NCBI GenBank assembly: GCA_017303805.1
Contig: JAFLBQ010000002.1
Coordinates: 1 to 64,000, forward strand
Direction of reading: 5' to 3'
DNA length: 64,000 nucleotides
Source of the DNA: Cytophagales bacterium
GTDB taxonomy: Bacteria > Bacteroidota > Bacteroidia > Cytophagales > Cyclobacteriaceae
This document shows positions 1 to 8,886 of this stretch, piece after piece. The notes below the pieces were generated by a model, which saw only the letters and a program-made list of their open reading frames with translations, was not told where the DNA came from and did not search any database. The position numbers and the translations under genes are program-made. How positions within the stretch are numbered: the stretch's first letter is position 1; each line of letters opens with the position of its first letter.

Positions 1-147
1 TATCGCTCGCTGGTCGCCGCCGGTGATGCGCGTCGTCTGGGCATCTACGGTTTCGGCGCGGCCGCGCACATCATTGCGCAGGTGGCCCGCTGGCAAGGCC
101 GCGAAATATTTGCCTTCACCAAGCCGGAGTTCAAAATTCATAGGTAG
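1..147 (+). pseudogene. Fragment of zinc-type alcohol dehydrogenase, both ends missing
   Basis: The open frame runs in from the window edge for 48 codons and stops at 145-147. Residues 14-40 ([12 protein letters not shown] and [16 protein letters not shown]) match the Rossmann-fold part of zinc-dependent alcohol dehydrogenases. After KPE the frame reads FKIHR and stops, where the family would continue for well over 100 residues. The first ~125 bases are clearly richer in G+C than the rest of the window. It is therefore a broken fragment, either a decayed transfer or a joining artefact at the contig end. No function is expected. Confidence 0.6.
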
Positions 148-171
148 TACGTTTTCAACTTCAAAGTAAAC

Positions 172-203
172 AAAAAAAGAAGCCTGAGGGTTAGCCCAGG
201 CTT
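172..203 (-). terminator. Intrinsic terminator after the zinc peptidase gene
   Basis: On the minus strand, AAGCCT and AGGCTT arms with an inner GGG/CCC pairing (180-203) are followed by a run of seven T (172-179). It lies 25 bases past the stop of the 229-924 gene and probably ends the panC-to-peptidase transcript. Confidence 0.65.
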
Positions 204-228
204 GCAATTTTACAATTAGAGGTAGGGA

Positions 229-924
229 TTAATCTCTTCGCCCTAAAAAAATCATTACATAGTACAACAACATGGTAATGGCACCAATGGCTGCAACCAC
301 GTAAGTCATGGCGGCAGTATGTAATGCATCTTTGGCCATGTCGTACTCCTGGCGGTTTACGATGCCGCGGTTTTGCACCCAGGCCAATGCGCGCTTGCTG
401 GCATCAAATTCTACCGGCAAGGTTACCAACGCAAATAATGCAAACACCCCGTAACAGGCAATGATAATCAGCAGTGCGGTATCTACGGAGAACAATCCTT
501 TTATAGCAAACGCACCAAACATCATGGCAATGAAAATAAAGTTAATAACCTTAGCGCTGATGTTTTGAATTGGCACCATGGCCGAACGAAACTGGAGCAT
601 GCTATAGGCGGTTGCATGTTGAACGGCATGGCCGCACTCGTGCGCAGCTACTGCAGTAGCGGCTGCATTCCGGCCATGATATACATCGTGGCTCAGGTTT
701 ACTGTTTTATTAGCCGGATTGTAATGATCAGTTAACTGGCCTTCTACCGAGATAACTTTTACATCGCTGATGCCACTATCGGCCAACATGAGTCGCGCTA
801 CTTCTGCGCCTGTCAAATCGCGGGTAAGGTGTATTTGTGAGTAACGCTGAAACTTGGATTTGAGCCGCGAGCTTACAATCCAGCCCAGCAACATAAAAAC
901 TCCGGTAATTACTAAAGCTCCCAT
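229..924 (-). CDS. YugP-like neutral zinc metallopeptidase
   Basis: This is a 231-residue membrane protein of the putative neutral zinc metallopeptidase family (PF04298 type). The N-terminus (about 1-18) is a membrane segment. The zinc-binding helix AAHECGHAVQHA carries the HEXXH motif at residues 95-99. Hydrophobic segments follow at about 120-170 and near the C-terminus. The length is normal for the family. Substrates are not well known; the active site is expected at the membrane face. It starts 7 bases after the stop of the adenylyltransferase gene and ends the operon at the terminator at 172-203. Confidence 0.85.
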   Translation of the reverse strand: MGALVITGVFMLLGWIVSSRLKSKFQRYSQIHLTRDLTGAEVARLMLADSGISDVKVISVEGQLTDHYNPANKTVNLSHDVYHGRNAAATAVAAHECGHAVQHATAYSMLQFRSAMVPIQNISAKVINFIFIAMMFGAFAIKGLFSVDTALLIIIACYGVFALFALVTLPVEFDASKRALAWVQNRGIVNRQEYDMAKDALHTAAMTYVVAAIGAITMLLYYVMIFLGRRD

Positions 925-931
925 ATTCTTT

Positions 932-1417
932 TTATTTAAGTTTTTTAATTTTCTCTACAATGCGGGTGGTAGAATATCCTTCAACAAAGTCGATAGTTTT
1001 TACCGTTCCGCCTGCTTTTTTTACAACATCTGCGCCAACAATATTTTCTGTCAAATAGTCACTTCCTTTAACTAAAATATCGGGTATCAACTCCGAAATC
1101 AAGTTAAGCGGGGTGTCTTCATTAAATAACACCACCAAATCTACAAATTGCAAGGCTGCCATAACGCGCGCCCTTGATTGTTCATCTTGCAAAGGTCTTT
1201 CGGGCCCTTTAAAGCGGGAAACGGAGCTGTCGGAATTTAAGCCCAGCACCAGCTTATCGCCCAGGTTATGGGCTTTCTCTAAATAATCTACATGGCCCAG
1301 GTGTACCAGATCGAAGCACCCGTTGGTAAAAACCACTTTAGCTCCGGCTTTTTTCCAGGCCTGAACCTGTTCTTTTGCCTGTGCCCACGAAACTATTTTA
1401 CCGGCTGTATTTTCCAT
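932..1417 (-). CDS. rfaE2: D-glycero-beta-D-manno-heptose 1-phosphate adenylyltransferase
   Basis: This 161-residue cytidylyltransferase-fold enzyme transfers AMP to heptose 1-phosphate to make ADP-heptose for the lipopolysaccharide core. The nucleotide-binding signature [11 protein letters not shown] is at residues 32-42 (HxGH at 39-42), and GLNSDSSV followed by KGPERP matches the substrate region. It is the stand-alone C-terminal half of the E. coli HldE fusion, common in Bacteroidota. Its start overlaps the end of the upstream flippase-like gene by 25 bases, which suggests translational coupling. Confidence 0.88.
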   Translation of the reverse strand: MENTAGKIVSWAQAKEQVQAWKKAGAKVVFTNGCFDLVHLGHVDYLEKAHNLGDKLVLGLNSDSSVSRFKGPERPLQDEQSRARVMAALQFVDLVVLFNEDTPLNLISELIPDILVKGSDYLTENIVGADVVKKAGGTVKTIDFVEGYSTTRIVEKIKKLK

Positions 1418-2391
1418 CGCATCCAGGCGTAACTTATTAACAAAGATATAATGCCACCTACAATCATTACAAAAGTTTGCCAGCCATGAAAGATAAACAC
1501 AAACGCTATGGCATCGGCTTGCGGTAGTTGGTACAACATAACCAACCCTAATGGAACCAAAGTATGATACGACCCCGCACCGCCCGGCAAGGGTGCCGCC
1601 ATGGCAATGGCGCCAATAGCAAACAATGTTAGCACCGCTCTAATACCTAATGTGCTTGTTTCCGGAAAGGCCAGCACCACCAGGTAACTCATTAAAAAAT
1701 ACAAACCCCAAATAGCTACCGAGTAAAATAAAAAAAGGCCTTTGCTCCTTAGCCGAAAAACGGCCAGTAATCCATCTTTAAATCCTAAGAATAATTTTCT
1801 AAGCTTTTCATTTTTGCGAACGAGGTAAATAATACCCGCCACAATGGCAAGCCCGGCAAGGGCTGCTGCAATCCATACGGCAAAAGATTTTTCGCCTGTG
1901 GCAAATGGCAGAGTTTCAATAAACCCTTTCAATTTATTCCATTCCATAACAAAAGAAATGGCAATTAGTATGAGTAAACATACCAGGTCAACCAAGCGCT
2001 CTACTACCACCGTACCAAACGAAACTTCGATGGGAGTTTTTTCAAGTTTATATAAGTTATAACAGCGGCTAACTTCGCCACCGCGCGGCACGGCCAGGTT
2101 TACGAGGTACCCAATCATTAACGAAAGAAAACTACCCGCCAGGCTTACCGCATTGCCCGTAGGCTGCAATAACATTCGCCAACGTTGAGCACGCAACAAA
2201 TGGCTTACCATAGCCACAGCCGCCATAAGCAATAAGTAAATCAGGTTAGATTTTTTCCAGGCACTCCATAAAAATTCCGACTTGTTTTCGCCACCGGCCA
2301 CTACCAACCCTCTAAGCGAAACCCACAGCAACACTCCTGTTAATGCAAACATGAAAACGTATTGGATGATTGCTTTAAGTTTAGGGTGCAA
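1393..2391 (-). CDS. Flippase-like membrane protein (LPG synthase TM-region family)
   Basis: This 332-residue inner-membrane protein has about eight hydrophobic segments and belongs to the UPF0104/lysylphosphatidylglycerol-synthase transmembrane family (PF03706). The motif [18 protein letters not shown] near residue 104 and the later [13 protein letters not shown] are typical of the family. There is no aminoacyl-transferase domain, so it is not a full MprF. A lipid-transfer or flippase role is an inference. It sits between panD (6 bases upstream) and rfaE2 in one minus-strand operon. Confidence 0.75.
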   Translation of the reverse strand: MHPKLKAIIQYVFMFALTGVLLWVSLRGLVVAGGENKSEFLWSAWKKSNLIYLLLMAAVAMVSHLLRAQRWRMLLQPTGNAVSLAGSFLSLMIGYLVNLAVPRGGEVSRCYNLYKLEKTPIEVSFGTVVVERLVDLVCLLILIAISFVMEWNKLKGFIETLPFATGEKSFAVWIAAALAGLAIVAGIIYLVRKNEKLRKLFLGFKDGLLAVFRLRSKGLFLFYSVAIWGLYFLMSYLVVLAFPETSTLGIRAVLTLFAIGAIAMAAPLPGGAGSYHTLVPLGLVMLYQLPQADAIAFVFIFHGWQTFVMIVGGIISLLISYAWMRWKIQPVK

Positions 2392-2397
2392 GGGTAG

Positions 2398-2745
2398 TTA
2401 ATTAATCAGGTTATCAGGATCGGGAAATACCAAGGCTGGTTTAAAGGTACGGGCTTCATCCAAATCCATCGAAGCGTAGGAAATAATTATTACAATATCG
2501 CCTACCTGCGCTTTGCGGGCAGCCGGGCCATTAAGGCACACCGTACCAGAATGGCGCGCACCCTTAATCACGTACGTTTCCAGGCGCTCGCCATTATTGA
2601 TATTTACTACCTGCACTTTTTCGCCTTCTATCAGGTTAGCTGCGGCCATCAGGGCTTCGTCTAACGTAATGCTGCCAACGTAGTGTAGCTCGGCCTGAGT
2701 GATTTTTACCCGGTGTATCTTCGACTTTAAAACTTCAATTCTCAT
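2398..2745 (-). CDS. panD: Aspartate 1-decarboxylase
   Basis: PanD decarboxylates L-aspartate to beta-alanine for pantothenate and CoA synthesis. The 115 residues are the normal length. The self-cleavage site is visible as Gly24-Ser25 in [12 protein letters not shown]; Ser25 becomes the pyruvoyl cofactor. The usual GSCTID is GSITLD here, which keeps the essential serine. The start overlaps the end of panC by 11 bases, so the two pantothenate genes are coupled. Confidence 0.95.
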   Translation of the reverse strand: MRIEVLKSKIHRVKITQAELHYVGSITLDEALMAAANLIEGEKVQVVNINNGERLETYVIKGARHSGTVCLNGPAARKAQVGDIVIIISYASMDLDEARTFKPALVFPDPDNLIN

Positions 2746-3583
2746 CTGTTAACATCAAATTATCAATCAATCGCACTTCGCCTGCATAGCCGGCAATCAG
2801 TAAAATACTTTGCTCTGTAACGTTTTTGGTTAATGATAAGTTTGTTGAATCGGCTAATGCGAGGTATTCGAGTTGAATACCGGCATGGCTTTCGCAAAAG
2901 CGTTTTACTTCTGCCTGCACTTTGTCAAAATCGGTGCCGGCCAGCAGCAACGCTTTTGCTTTGTGCAAGCCATGGTAAAAGGCCACTGCATTTTTGCGAT
3001 GCTCTGTTGTAAGGCGCACATTGCGCGAAGACATAGCCAACCCATCGGCCTCGCGTACAATCGGCACTAGTATTATTTCGGTATCGAAGTTTAAATCTGC
3101 TACCAGTTTTTTAACCAATGCGGCTTGCTGAAAATCTTTTTGCCCAAAGTAAGCCCTTTGCGGGGTTACAATATTTAAGAGTTTAGATACCACCAGTGCT
3201 ACCCCGCTAAAATGCCCGGGACGAAATTCACCTTCTAAAATTTTGTCGAGGGAACCAAAGTCAAACTTAATATGATTTGCATGCACATACATTTCGGCTG
3301 CGGCCGGACAAAACACTACCTCGCATCCAACTTTTTTTAATAACTCCACATCGTTGGAAAGTGTGCTGGGATACCGGGCAAGGTCATCGGGGTTATTAAA
3401 CTGCGTAGGGTTAACAAAAATGCTGCAAACTGTAATTGTATTCTCTTTTTTCGAGGCCTCTACCAGGGCCAGATGGCCTTGGTGCAGGGCGCCCATGGTG
3501 GGCACAAAGCCAATAGCAACGGGAGATTTTTTAGCCTGTTGTAAAAAGGCTTTGAGCGGCCTTATTTCCTTAAAAATCTGCAT
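2735..3583 (-). CDS. panC: Pantothenate synthetase
   Basis: PanC joins pantoate and beta-alanine with ATP. The protein has 282 residues, normal for the family. The nucleotide-binding [10 protein letters not shown] motif has His34 and His37, followed by [16 protein letters not shown] and AMSSRNVRL (the KMSKS-like loop). It is the first gene of a minus-strand series panC-panD-flippase-rfaE2-peptidase. A TATATTTG -7 box lies upstream at 3607-3614. Confidence 0.95.
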   Translation of the reverse strand: MQIFKEIRPLKAFLQQAKKSPVAIGFVPTMGALHQGHLALVEASKKENTITVCSIFVNPTQFNNPDDLARYPSTLSNDVELLKKVGCEVVFCPAAAEMYVHANHIKFDFGSLDKILEGEFRPGHFSGVALVVSKLLNIVTPQRAYFGQKDFQQAALVKKLVADLNFDTEIILVPIVREADGLAMSSRNVRLTTEHRKNAVAFYHGLHKAKALLLAGTDFDKVQAEVKRFCESHAGIQLEYLALADSTNLSLTKNVTEQSILLIAGYAGEVRLIDNLMLTDEN

Positions 3584-3606
3584 TTTCAGGCCTTTTTAAA
3601 GGGTGG

Positions 3607-3614
3607 CAAATATA
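3607..3614 (-). promoter_or_regulatory. Bacteroidetes -7 box for panC
   Basis: The minus strand reads TATATTTG, an exact match to TAnnTTTG, ending 24 bases before the panC start. No convincing TTG -33 element is visible 19-21 bases upstream. It shares the intergenic region with the divergent promoter at 3635-3665. Confidence 0.5.
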
Positions 3615-3634
3615 GGTTTAAGATTGAAGATTAG

Positions 3635-3665
3635 TTGAACCCCGGGCGAAAATTCCGTACTTTTG
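3635..3665 (+). promoter_or_regulatory. Bacteroidetes-type promoter for the starch-synthase-like gene
   Basis: TTG at 3635-3637, a 20-base spacer and TACTTTTG at 3658-3665 match the TTG-N19/20-TAnnTTTG pattern of the primary sigma factor in Bacteroidota. The gene starts 39 bases downstream. Confidence 0.7.
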
Positions 3666-3704
3666 TAGTCCTATTTTTCCATTCTGTACTAAAAAATCAA
3701 GATT

Positions 3705-4508
3705 ATGTCTAAAATCCGTATTCTTTATGTAGCCAGCGAGATCAATCCATTTCTGCAGACTACGGAGGTTTCTGAATTTGTAAGAAAACTGCCGCAAGCC
3801 ATGCAAGAGAAGGGAATGGAGATCCGGATTCTGGTGCCGCGGTTTGGGTTGATTAATGAGAGAAAGAATCGGTTACACGAAGTAGTAAGACTTTCTGGAA
3901 TTAACATCGCGGTGGGCGATGAAGAAAAACCTTTAATAATTAAGGTGGCTTCTATTCCCAATGCCAAACTACAGGTATATTTTATCGACAACGAAGATTA
4001 CTTCCATCGCAAATCGGTATTTCACGACAAGGAAAACAAGTTTTACGAAGACAATGACGAGCGTGCCATTTTCTTCTGTAAAGGGGTAATTGAAACCGTG
4101 CGCAAACTAGGCTGGTCGCCCGATATTGTGCATTGCAACGATTGGATTACCAGCTTCATTCCTTTGTATTTGAAAACCACTTACAAGAACGACCCGCTTT
4201 TCAAGAACACCAAAACCGTATTTACCATTTACAACAACAGCTTTTCGCATAAATTCAAAGGCGACCTGATGGGTAAAGTGCGCATGATGGATATTGAAGA
4301 TGCCATGCTGGGTCATTTAAAAACTGGTGATTACGAAGGCTTTATTAAATTAGGCGCGCAATTCTCGGATGTGGTTTCTACGGCCGGGGACAATAAAAAG
4401 TTAGAAGGATTAGTTAAGAAGCTAAAAGAAACTAAAGTTGAAACCATCGAAAAAGACGATAACTATACCGAATCGTTCTATAATCTCTATACGGAGTTGG
4501 TGGGTTAA
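3705..4508 (+). CDS. Glycogen/starch synthase N-domain protein (short GT5-like)
   Basis: The protein has 267 residues and begins KIRILYVASEINPFLQTTEV, matching the N-terminal Rossmann domain of glycogen and starch synthases. Later segments DIVHCNDWITSFIPLYLK and KTVFTIYNNSFSHKFKG correspond to the HxHDW and HN regions of GlgA. The C-terminal nucleotide-sugar domain of GT5 enzymes is absent and the protein is about half the usual 470-500 residues. Similar short proteins next to panC occur in Bacteroidota, so this is probably a real family rather than a truncation. Whether it is catalytic alone is unclear. Confidence 0.75.
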   Translation: MSKIRILYVASEINPFLQTTEVSEFVRKLPQAMQEKGMEIRILVPRFGLINERKNRLHEVVRLSGINIAVGDEEKPLIIKVASIPNAKLQVYFIDNEDYFHRKSVFHDKENKFYEDNDERAIFFCKGVIETVRKLGWSPDIVHCNDWITSFIPLYLKTTYKNDPLFKNTKTVFTIYNNSFSHKFKGDLMGKVRMMDIEDAMLGHLKTGDYEGFIKLGAQFSDVVSTAGDNKKLEGLVKKLKETKVETIEKDDNYTESFYNLYTELVG

Positions 4509-5880
4509 TGCCCCCCTGCTCTTTTTACTTGCTTTTTTATTTTCGTGCGATGAAGACCTGAACCGGTTGGGCTTTAGAGGAGAAGAACAACAGTTTAAGG
4601 TTTATTTTGCCGATGTGCCTGTGCCAAGCAGTGTACTCTGGATGGATTCGGTACGCACCATGAACTACACTTCGGTTGAAACCAACCGGCTTTTGTTCGG
4701 CTCTTATTCCGATCCTTACTTTGGCGATGTGCAGTCGGTAGCCGTGGCGCAGTTCCGGCCCACACTCGTAACCACCTTTATCCCGAACGATGCCGTTTAC
4801 GATTCAGCCATTCTGCAGTTTCAATATGATTTTTACCATTATGGAAGTGCCGGCTTATCTGACTTTTCATTTACGGTGCACGAACTCTCTACCGAGTTAA
4901 GTTTTTACGATCAGTACTTCGCCAACTCAACTGCCAATTACGTGGCCACTCCTATTGGCTCGCTCGCTACCACCATCGATGCCGATTACTTTACCAAAGA
5001 AGCCGAGGACACTGATAAAGACTCTACAGTGCTTGCCAAAATTTACCTCGATAACAATTTCGGGCAACGGTTATTTAACTTCATTAATCCGGAAGACGAA
5101 AACTTTACCAACTTCCAATTGTTTAAAAAACAATTCAAGGGGCTGGCGTTTGTGCCTAACAATACCGATAAGGTTGTGGGCATCAGCACTGGCATCAATT
5201 CTTATATTCGTGTTTACTATCACTCCGGTACAACCTCCAATTACCAAACTTACCAGTTCACTACGGGTGCTGCATTTTCAAAAATTTCATCCGACCGCTC
5301 TTCCACAGAATTAAGTGGGCTTACACAATATCATACCGATTTTGAACCTGCCTCCAACCGCTACATTCAATCTGGTGTGGGGCTTATTACCAAACTGGAT
5401 ATTAGTGCGTTTTACGATTTGATCGAAGATTACCCGAACGTGATTATTAACTCGGTAGAGTTAAGCATTAATAATATACCAACACAGGGCACAAAAAAAT
5501 ACCCTACCCCTTTGGCGCTGGTCATGTTGGATGAGAACAACAAATTCAAAAAACTAAAAACCAAGCAAGATACTACCGACTACCAGGCTTTTAATAACAA
5601 AGTGATTTTGGGCACGTACATTAACTACGATTTGCCCACCGCTCCGTGCATGGCATCGGACGGTAGCAACTTGTTTTCGCTCACTTATTCCAGCACCAAC
5701 AACAAATACGTTGGATATCCTACCCTCGCATTTCAACAGTTGTATGCACTGCGCGAAAAGCGATATCCGTATTGGGCTATTCTACCTCAAAGCCCGGCTT
5801 TTGCTAAATCGTTAAACCAACTGGTTTTTAGTAAAGACGATCTTAAACTAAGAGTGTATTATACCCGACCAAACAACTAA
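4438..5880 (+). CDS. DUF4270 family lipoprotein; start disturbed at a C6 tract
   Basis: The frame is open from a TTG codon at 4438 to 5880. The recognisable protein begins with a lipoprotein signal core APLLFLLAFLFSC followed by DEDLN, so the mature N-terminus should be a lipidated Cys exposed at an outer membrane. The body looks like DUF4270, a secreted Bacteroidota family of unknown function. The only ATG near the signal core (4508-4510, overlapping the stop of the previous gene as TAATG) is out of frame. Adding one C to the C6 run at 4511-4516 would give ATG-Pro-Pro-Leu-Leu-Phe in frame. The 5' end is therefore uncertain: a TTG start with a 71-base overlap, a homopolymer error, or slippage. 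Confidence 0.7.
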   Translation: MKPSKKTITIPNRSIISIRSWWVNAPLLFLLAFLFSCDEDLNRLGFRGEEQQFKVYFADVPVPSSVLWMDSVRTMNYTSVETNRLLFGSYSDPYFGDVQSVAVAQFRPTLVTTFIPNDAVYDSAILQFQYDFYHYGSAGLSDFSFTVHELSTELSFYDQYFANSTANYVATPIGSLATTIDADYFTKEAEDTDKDSTVLAKIYLDNNFGQRLFNFINPEDENFTNFQLFKKQFKGLAFVPNNTDKVVGISTGINSYIRVYYHSGTTSNYQTYQFTTGAAFSKISSDRSSTELSGLTQYHTDFEPASNRYIQSGVGLITKLDISAFYDLIEDYPNVIINSVELSINNIPTQGTKKYPTPLALVMLDENNKFKKLKTKQDTTDYQAFNNKVILGTYINYDLPTAPCMASDGSNLFSLTYSSTNNKYVGYPTLAFQQLYALREKRYPYWAILPQSPAFAKSLNQLVFSKDDLKLRVYYTRPNN

Positions 5881-5886
5881 CAACCT

Positions 5887-7722
5887 ATGTGTGGTATTGT
5901 AGCGTATGTGGGCCAGCGCCAGGCGCATGAAGTTATTATTAAAGGATTAAAACGGTTGGAATACCGGGGCTATGACAGCACCGGTATTGCTGTTATCAAC
6001 AACGGGTTAAACGTTTATAAAAAGAAGGGAAAGGTTTCGGAGTTGGAGACCTTTATTAAAGGGCAGAACCTGACCAGCACCATTGGGATGGGCCACACAC
6101 GCTGGGCTACCCATGGCGAACCCAATGACGAAAATGCGCACCCGCACTATTCGGCCACAAAAAATCTGGCGATTATCCATAATGGTATTATTGAAAATTA
6201 TGCCGCCATTAAGCAAGACCTGTTACGCAAAGGCCATACATTTTTAAGCGAAACCGATACGGAAGTTTTCATTCATTTTATTGAAGACATTCAGCAGAAT
6301 GAAAAATGTACGCTTGATGAGGCCGTACGGCTGGCTCTTACCAAAGTAGTAGGAGCCTACGCCATTGTGGTAATGTCGGTACACCAGCCGAATTTATTGA
6401 TAGCCGCCCGCAAGGGAAGCCCGTTAGTATTAGGTGTTGGGCGTGGTGAATTTTTTATGGCTTCGGATGCTACACCCATTATTGAATATACCAATGAGGT
6501 GGTGTACCTCAACGACCAGGAGATTGCCATAATAGATAATGGTAAGCTAACGATAAAGGATACTTCTAACCTTCCGCTTACACCGTATATACAAACCATT
6601 GATCTGGAACTGGAGGCTATTGAGAAAGGTGGCTTTGAACATTTTATGCTCAAGGAAATTTTTGAGCAACCCCGTTCTATAAAAGATTGTATGCGCGGCC
6701 GGTTAGACTCTGCTTCAGGCCGATTAGTATTAGGCGGTTTGCGCGAATATCTGAATAAACTGGTACAGGCCGACCGGATAATTATTGTAGCCTGCGGCAC
6801 CTCGTGGCATGCAGGATTGGTAGCCGAATATTTCTTTGAAGAGTTTTGCCGCATCCCGGTAGAAGTAGAGTATGCATCAGAGTTTCGATATCGCAACCCG
6901 ATTGTGCGCGAAGGTGATGTTGTAGTGGCTATTTCACAGTCGGGCGAAACTGCGGATACGTTAGCTGCCATTGAGCTGGCTAAGTCTAAGGGTGCGATAA
7001 TTTTTGGAGTTTGTAATGTAGTTGGCTCTTCCATAGCCCGGGCTACCCATGCCGGTGCCTATACCCATGCCGGCCCCGAAATTGGTGTAGCCAGCACAAA
7101 AGCATTCACTGCGCAGCTTACGGTGCTCAACATGATTGCCCTTATTGTTGCCCGCAAGAAGGGCACTATTACCGAACAGAAATTCAACGAGCTTTTGGTA
7201 GAGATGGAAAACCTGCCAGCCAAAGTTGAAAAAGTTCTAAAGCTGAACGATAAGATTAAAAAGATTGCCGAAGAGTTTAAGGATTCAACCAACTTCCTTT
7301 ACCTCGGGCGGGGATACAATTTTCCGGTAGCATTAGAGGGTGCGCTTAAGTTAAAAGAGATTTCATACATCCATGCCGAGGGTTACCCGGCTGCTGAAAT
7401 GAAACACGGCCCCATTGCTTTAATTGATGCCGAGATGCCGGTAGCCTTTATTGCAACCAAAGATAGCTCGTACGAAAAAGTTGTATCCAATATTCAGGAA
7501 GTAAAAGCACGGAAGGGAAGAGTAATCTCCATTGTTACTGAGGGCGATACGCTAATTCCTAAAATGTCGGAGTTTGTAATTGAAGTGCCGCCCGTAGCTG
7601 AAGCGTTGGTGCCGTTGATTTCAGTTATACCGCTGCAGTTGCTTTCCTATCACATCGCAGTAATGCGGGGTTGTAATGTAGATCAACCTCGCAATCTGGC
7701 GAAGTCGGTTACAGTAGAATAA
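5887..7722 (+). CDS. glmS: Glutamine--fructose-6-phosphate aminotransferase (isomerizing)
   Basis: GlmS makes glucosamine 6-phosphate from fructose 6-phosphate and glutamine, the first step towards UDP-GlcNAc. The 611 residues begin MCGIVAYVG with the glutaminase nucleophile Cys2. TRWATHGEPND and HNGIIENY belong to the N-terminal amidotransferase domain. Two SIS domains follow (CGTSWHAG, SQSGETADT, STKAFTAQ), and the C-terminus ends NLAKSVTVE as in the family. It starts 6 bases after the DUF4270 stop. No glmS ribozyme is visible. Confidence 0.97.
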   Translation: MCGIVAYVGQRQAHEVIIKGLKRLEYRGYDSTGIAVINNGLNVYKKKGKVSELETFIKGQNLTSTIGMGHTRWATHGEPNDENAHPHYSATKNLAIIHNGIIENYAAIKQDLLRKGHTFLSETDTEVFIHFIEDIQQNEKCTLDEAVRLALTKVVGAYAIVVMSVHQPNLLIAARKGSPLVLGVGRGEFFMASDATPIIEYTNEVVYLNDQEIAIIDNGKLTIKDTSNLPLTPYIQTIDLELEAIEKGGFEHFMLKEIFEQPRSIKDCMRGRLDSASGRLVLGGLREYLNKLVQADRIIIVACGTSWHAGLVAEYFFEEFCRIPVEVEYASEFRYRNPIVREGDVVVAISQSGETADTLAAIELAKSKGAIIFGVCNVVGSSIARATHAGAYTHAGPEIGVASTKAFTAQLTVLNMIALIVARKKGTITEQKFNELLVEMENLPAKVEKVLKLNDKIKKIAEEFKDSTNFLYLGRGYNFPVALEGALKLKEISYIHAEGYPAAEMKHGPIALIDAEMPVAFIATKDSSYEKVVSNIQEVKARKGRVISIVTEGDTLIPKMSEFVIEVPPVAEALVPLISVIPLQLLSYHIAVMRGCNVDQPRNLAKSVTVE

Positions 7723-7760
7723 GCTTGTACATTTTCCGGCCTGCCAGAACACCAAGACTT

Positions 7761-8270
7761 TCAATGCGGCAATTTCTTTTGCACTATTCCATACACATAG
7801 GTTCCGGCAATAGCGCTTAGCAGTGTAATTACCACTACCAGCGAGCCACTCCCGATCTGTGCAAACAAGGGCCCGGGACAAGCGCCCGTAATTCCCCAAC
7901 CGATACCAAACAGCAAGCCCCCTATAACATTACCCCAATGAAATTGGCGTGGATGCAACACCACTGTTTCGCCTTGTAGCGTTTTTATTTTGAACCGCTT
8001 TATTAACCATACCGAAATGGCACCCACCACCACTGCGGTGCCAATTACCCCATACATGTGGAAGGAATGGAGCCTGAACATTTCCTGAATGCGGTACCAG
8101 CTAATGATTTCGGATTTAACCGCAATAATGCCAAATAAAATACCCATGCCGAGGTATTTTATGTTGGAGCCTACAAGTGATTCTTTTGCTACCTGATCGT
8201 TTCCCGCGCTGCACTCATCGGGCGTAGTTACCTGCTCGGTAAATTCATCATGTATTGGTTTAGTTGCCAT
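7761..8270 (-). CDS. YeeE/YedE-type transporter half (DUF6691 family)
   Basis: This 169-residue membrane protein has four hydrophobic stretches and the motif GWGITGACPGPLFAQIG near residues 123-139, typical of the second half of YeeE/YedE sulfur transporters. Known YeeE (TsuA) proteins import thiosulfate through conserved cysteines; here the Cys lies in GACPGP. It follows its partner by 12 bases and is last in the operon headed by the trans-sulfuration enzyme. Together the two halves probably form one transporter for a reduced sulfur compound. Confidence 0.8.
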   Translation of the reverse strand: MATKPIHDEFTEQVTTPDECSAGNDQVAKESLVGSNIKYLGMGILFGIIAVKSEIISWYRIQEMFRLHSFHMYGVIGTAVVVGAISVWLIKRFKIKTLQGETVVLHPRQFHWGNVIGGLLFGIGWGITGACPGPLFAQIGSGSLVVVITLLSAIAGTYVYGIVQKKLPH

Positions 8271-8282
8271 GCGATTGGTTCT

Positions 8283-8849
8283 TTAAATGATTTTGAATAA
8301 CCAGGGAAACACAAGATGAACTACTGCAAACCCACCTGCCATAAAGCAAACGGTAGCCACCAGCGATGGCCATTGCAACGTTGAAAGCCCCATGATAGAG
8401 TGGCCACTGGTACAACCGCCAGCATAGCGGGTTCCAAAGCCTACCAGAAAACCGCCCACTACAAAAAATACCAGGCCCTTTAAAGTAAACACATTCGAAA
8501 AGTTAAAAATAGAATGTGGAACCAAGTTGCCATCTGTAGCAACCCCTAACGCTGACAAAGCCTGCACTGTTTGTGGCGCCACCTGCACCGGCTGGTGGTT
8601 AGAGAAAAAATTAACTGCCAGCGCTGCCCCGGCAACAATACCGGCAACAAAAAACAAATTCCAGGCCTCGCGTTTCCAGTTGTAATTAAAGAACGGAACC
8701 TTACCTGGAAAACAGGCCGCGCAGATATGCCGCAAGGAAGACGAAATTCCGAAATGTTTATTACCTAATAGTAATAGGGCTGGCACTGTTAAACCAATGA
8801 GCGCCCCCGAAACGTACCAGCTCCAGGGTTGTGTAATAAATTCTGGCAT
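8283..8849 (-). CDS. YeeE/YedE family sulfur transporter half
   Basis: The 188 residues have several membrane spans and the conserved motif GTRYAGGCTSGHSIMGLSTLQ in the C-terminal half (Cys in GGCTSGH). This is the first half of the YeeE/YedE repeat that is fused in E. coli YeeE. It lies 37 bases downstream of the trans-sulfuration gene, so it is probably co-transcribed under the SAM-I riboswitch. That fits a role in supplying sulfur for cysteine and methionine. Confidence 0.82.
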   Translation of the reverse strand: MPEFITQPWSWYVSGALIGLTVPALLLLGNKHFGISSSLRHICAACFPGKVPFFNYNWKREAWNLFFVAGIVAGAALAVNFFSNHQPVQVAPQTVQALSALGVATDGNLVPHSIFNFSNVFTLKGLVFFVVGGFLVGFGTRYAGGCTSGHSIMGLSTLQWPSLVATVCFMAGGFAVVHLVFPWLFKII

Positions 8850-8886
8850 TTGCTTAAAATTTGAATTTCAAAAGTAAAGGATTCTG

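Noticed and set aside
6357-7034. Minus-strand frame of 225 codons inside glmS
   Set aside because: Ser/Thr-rich antisense shadow of the glmS SIS domains; no domain recognised.
7621-7899. Minus-strand frame bridging glmS and the YeeE/YedE gene
   Set aside because: It overlaps two well supported genes in other frames and has no family match.
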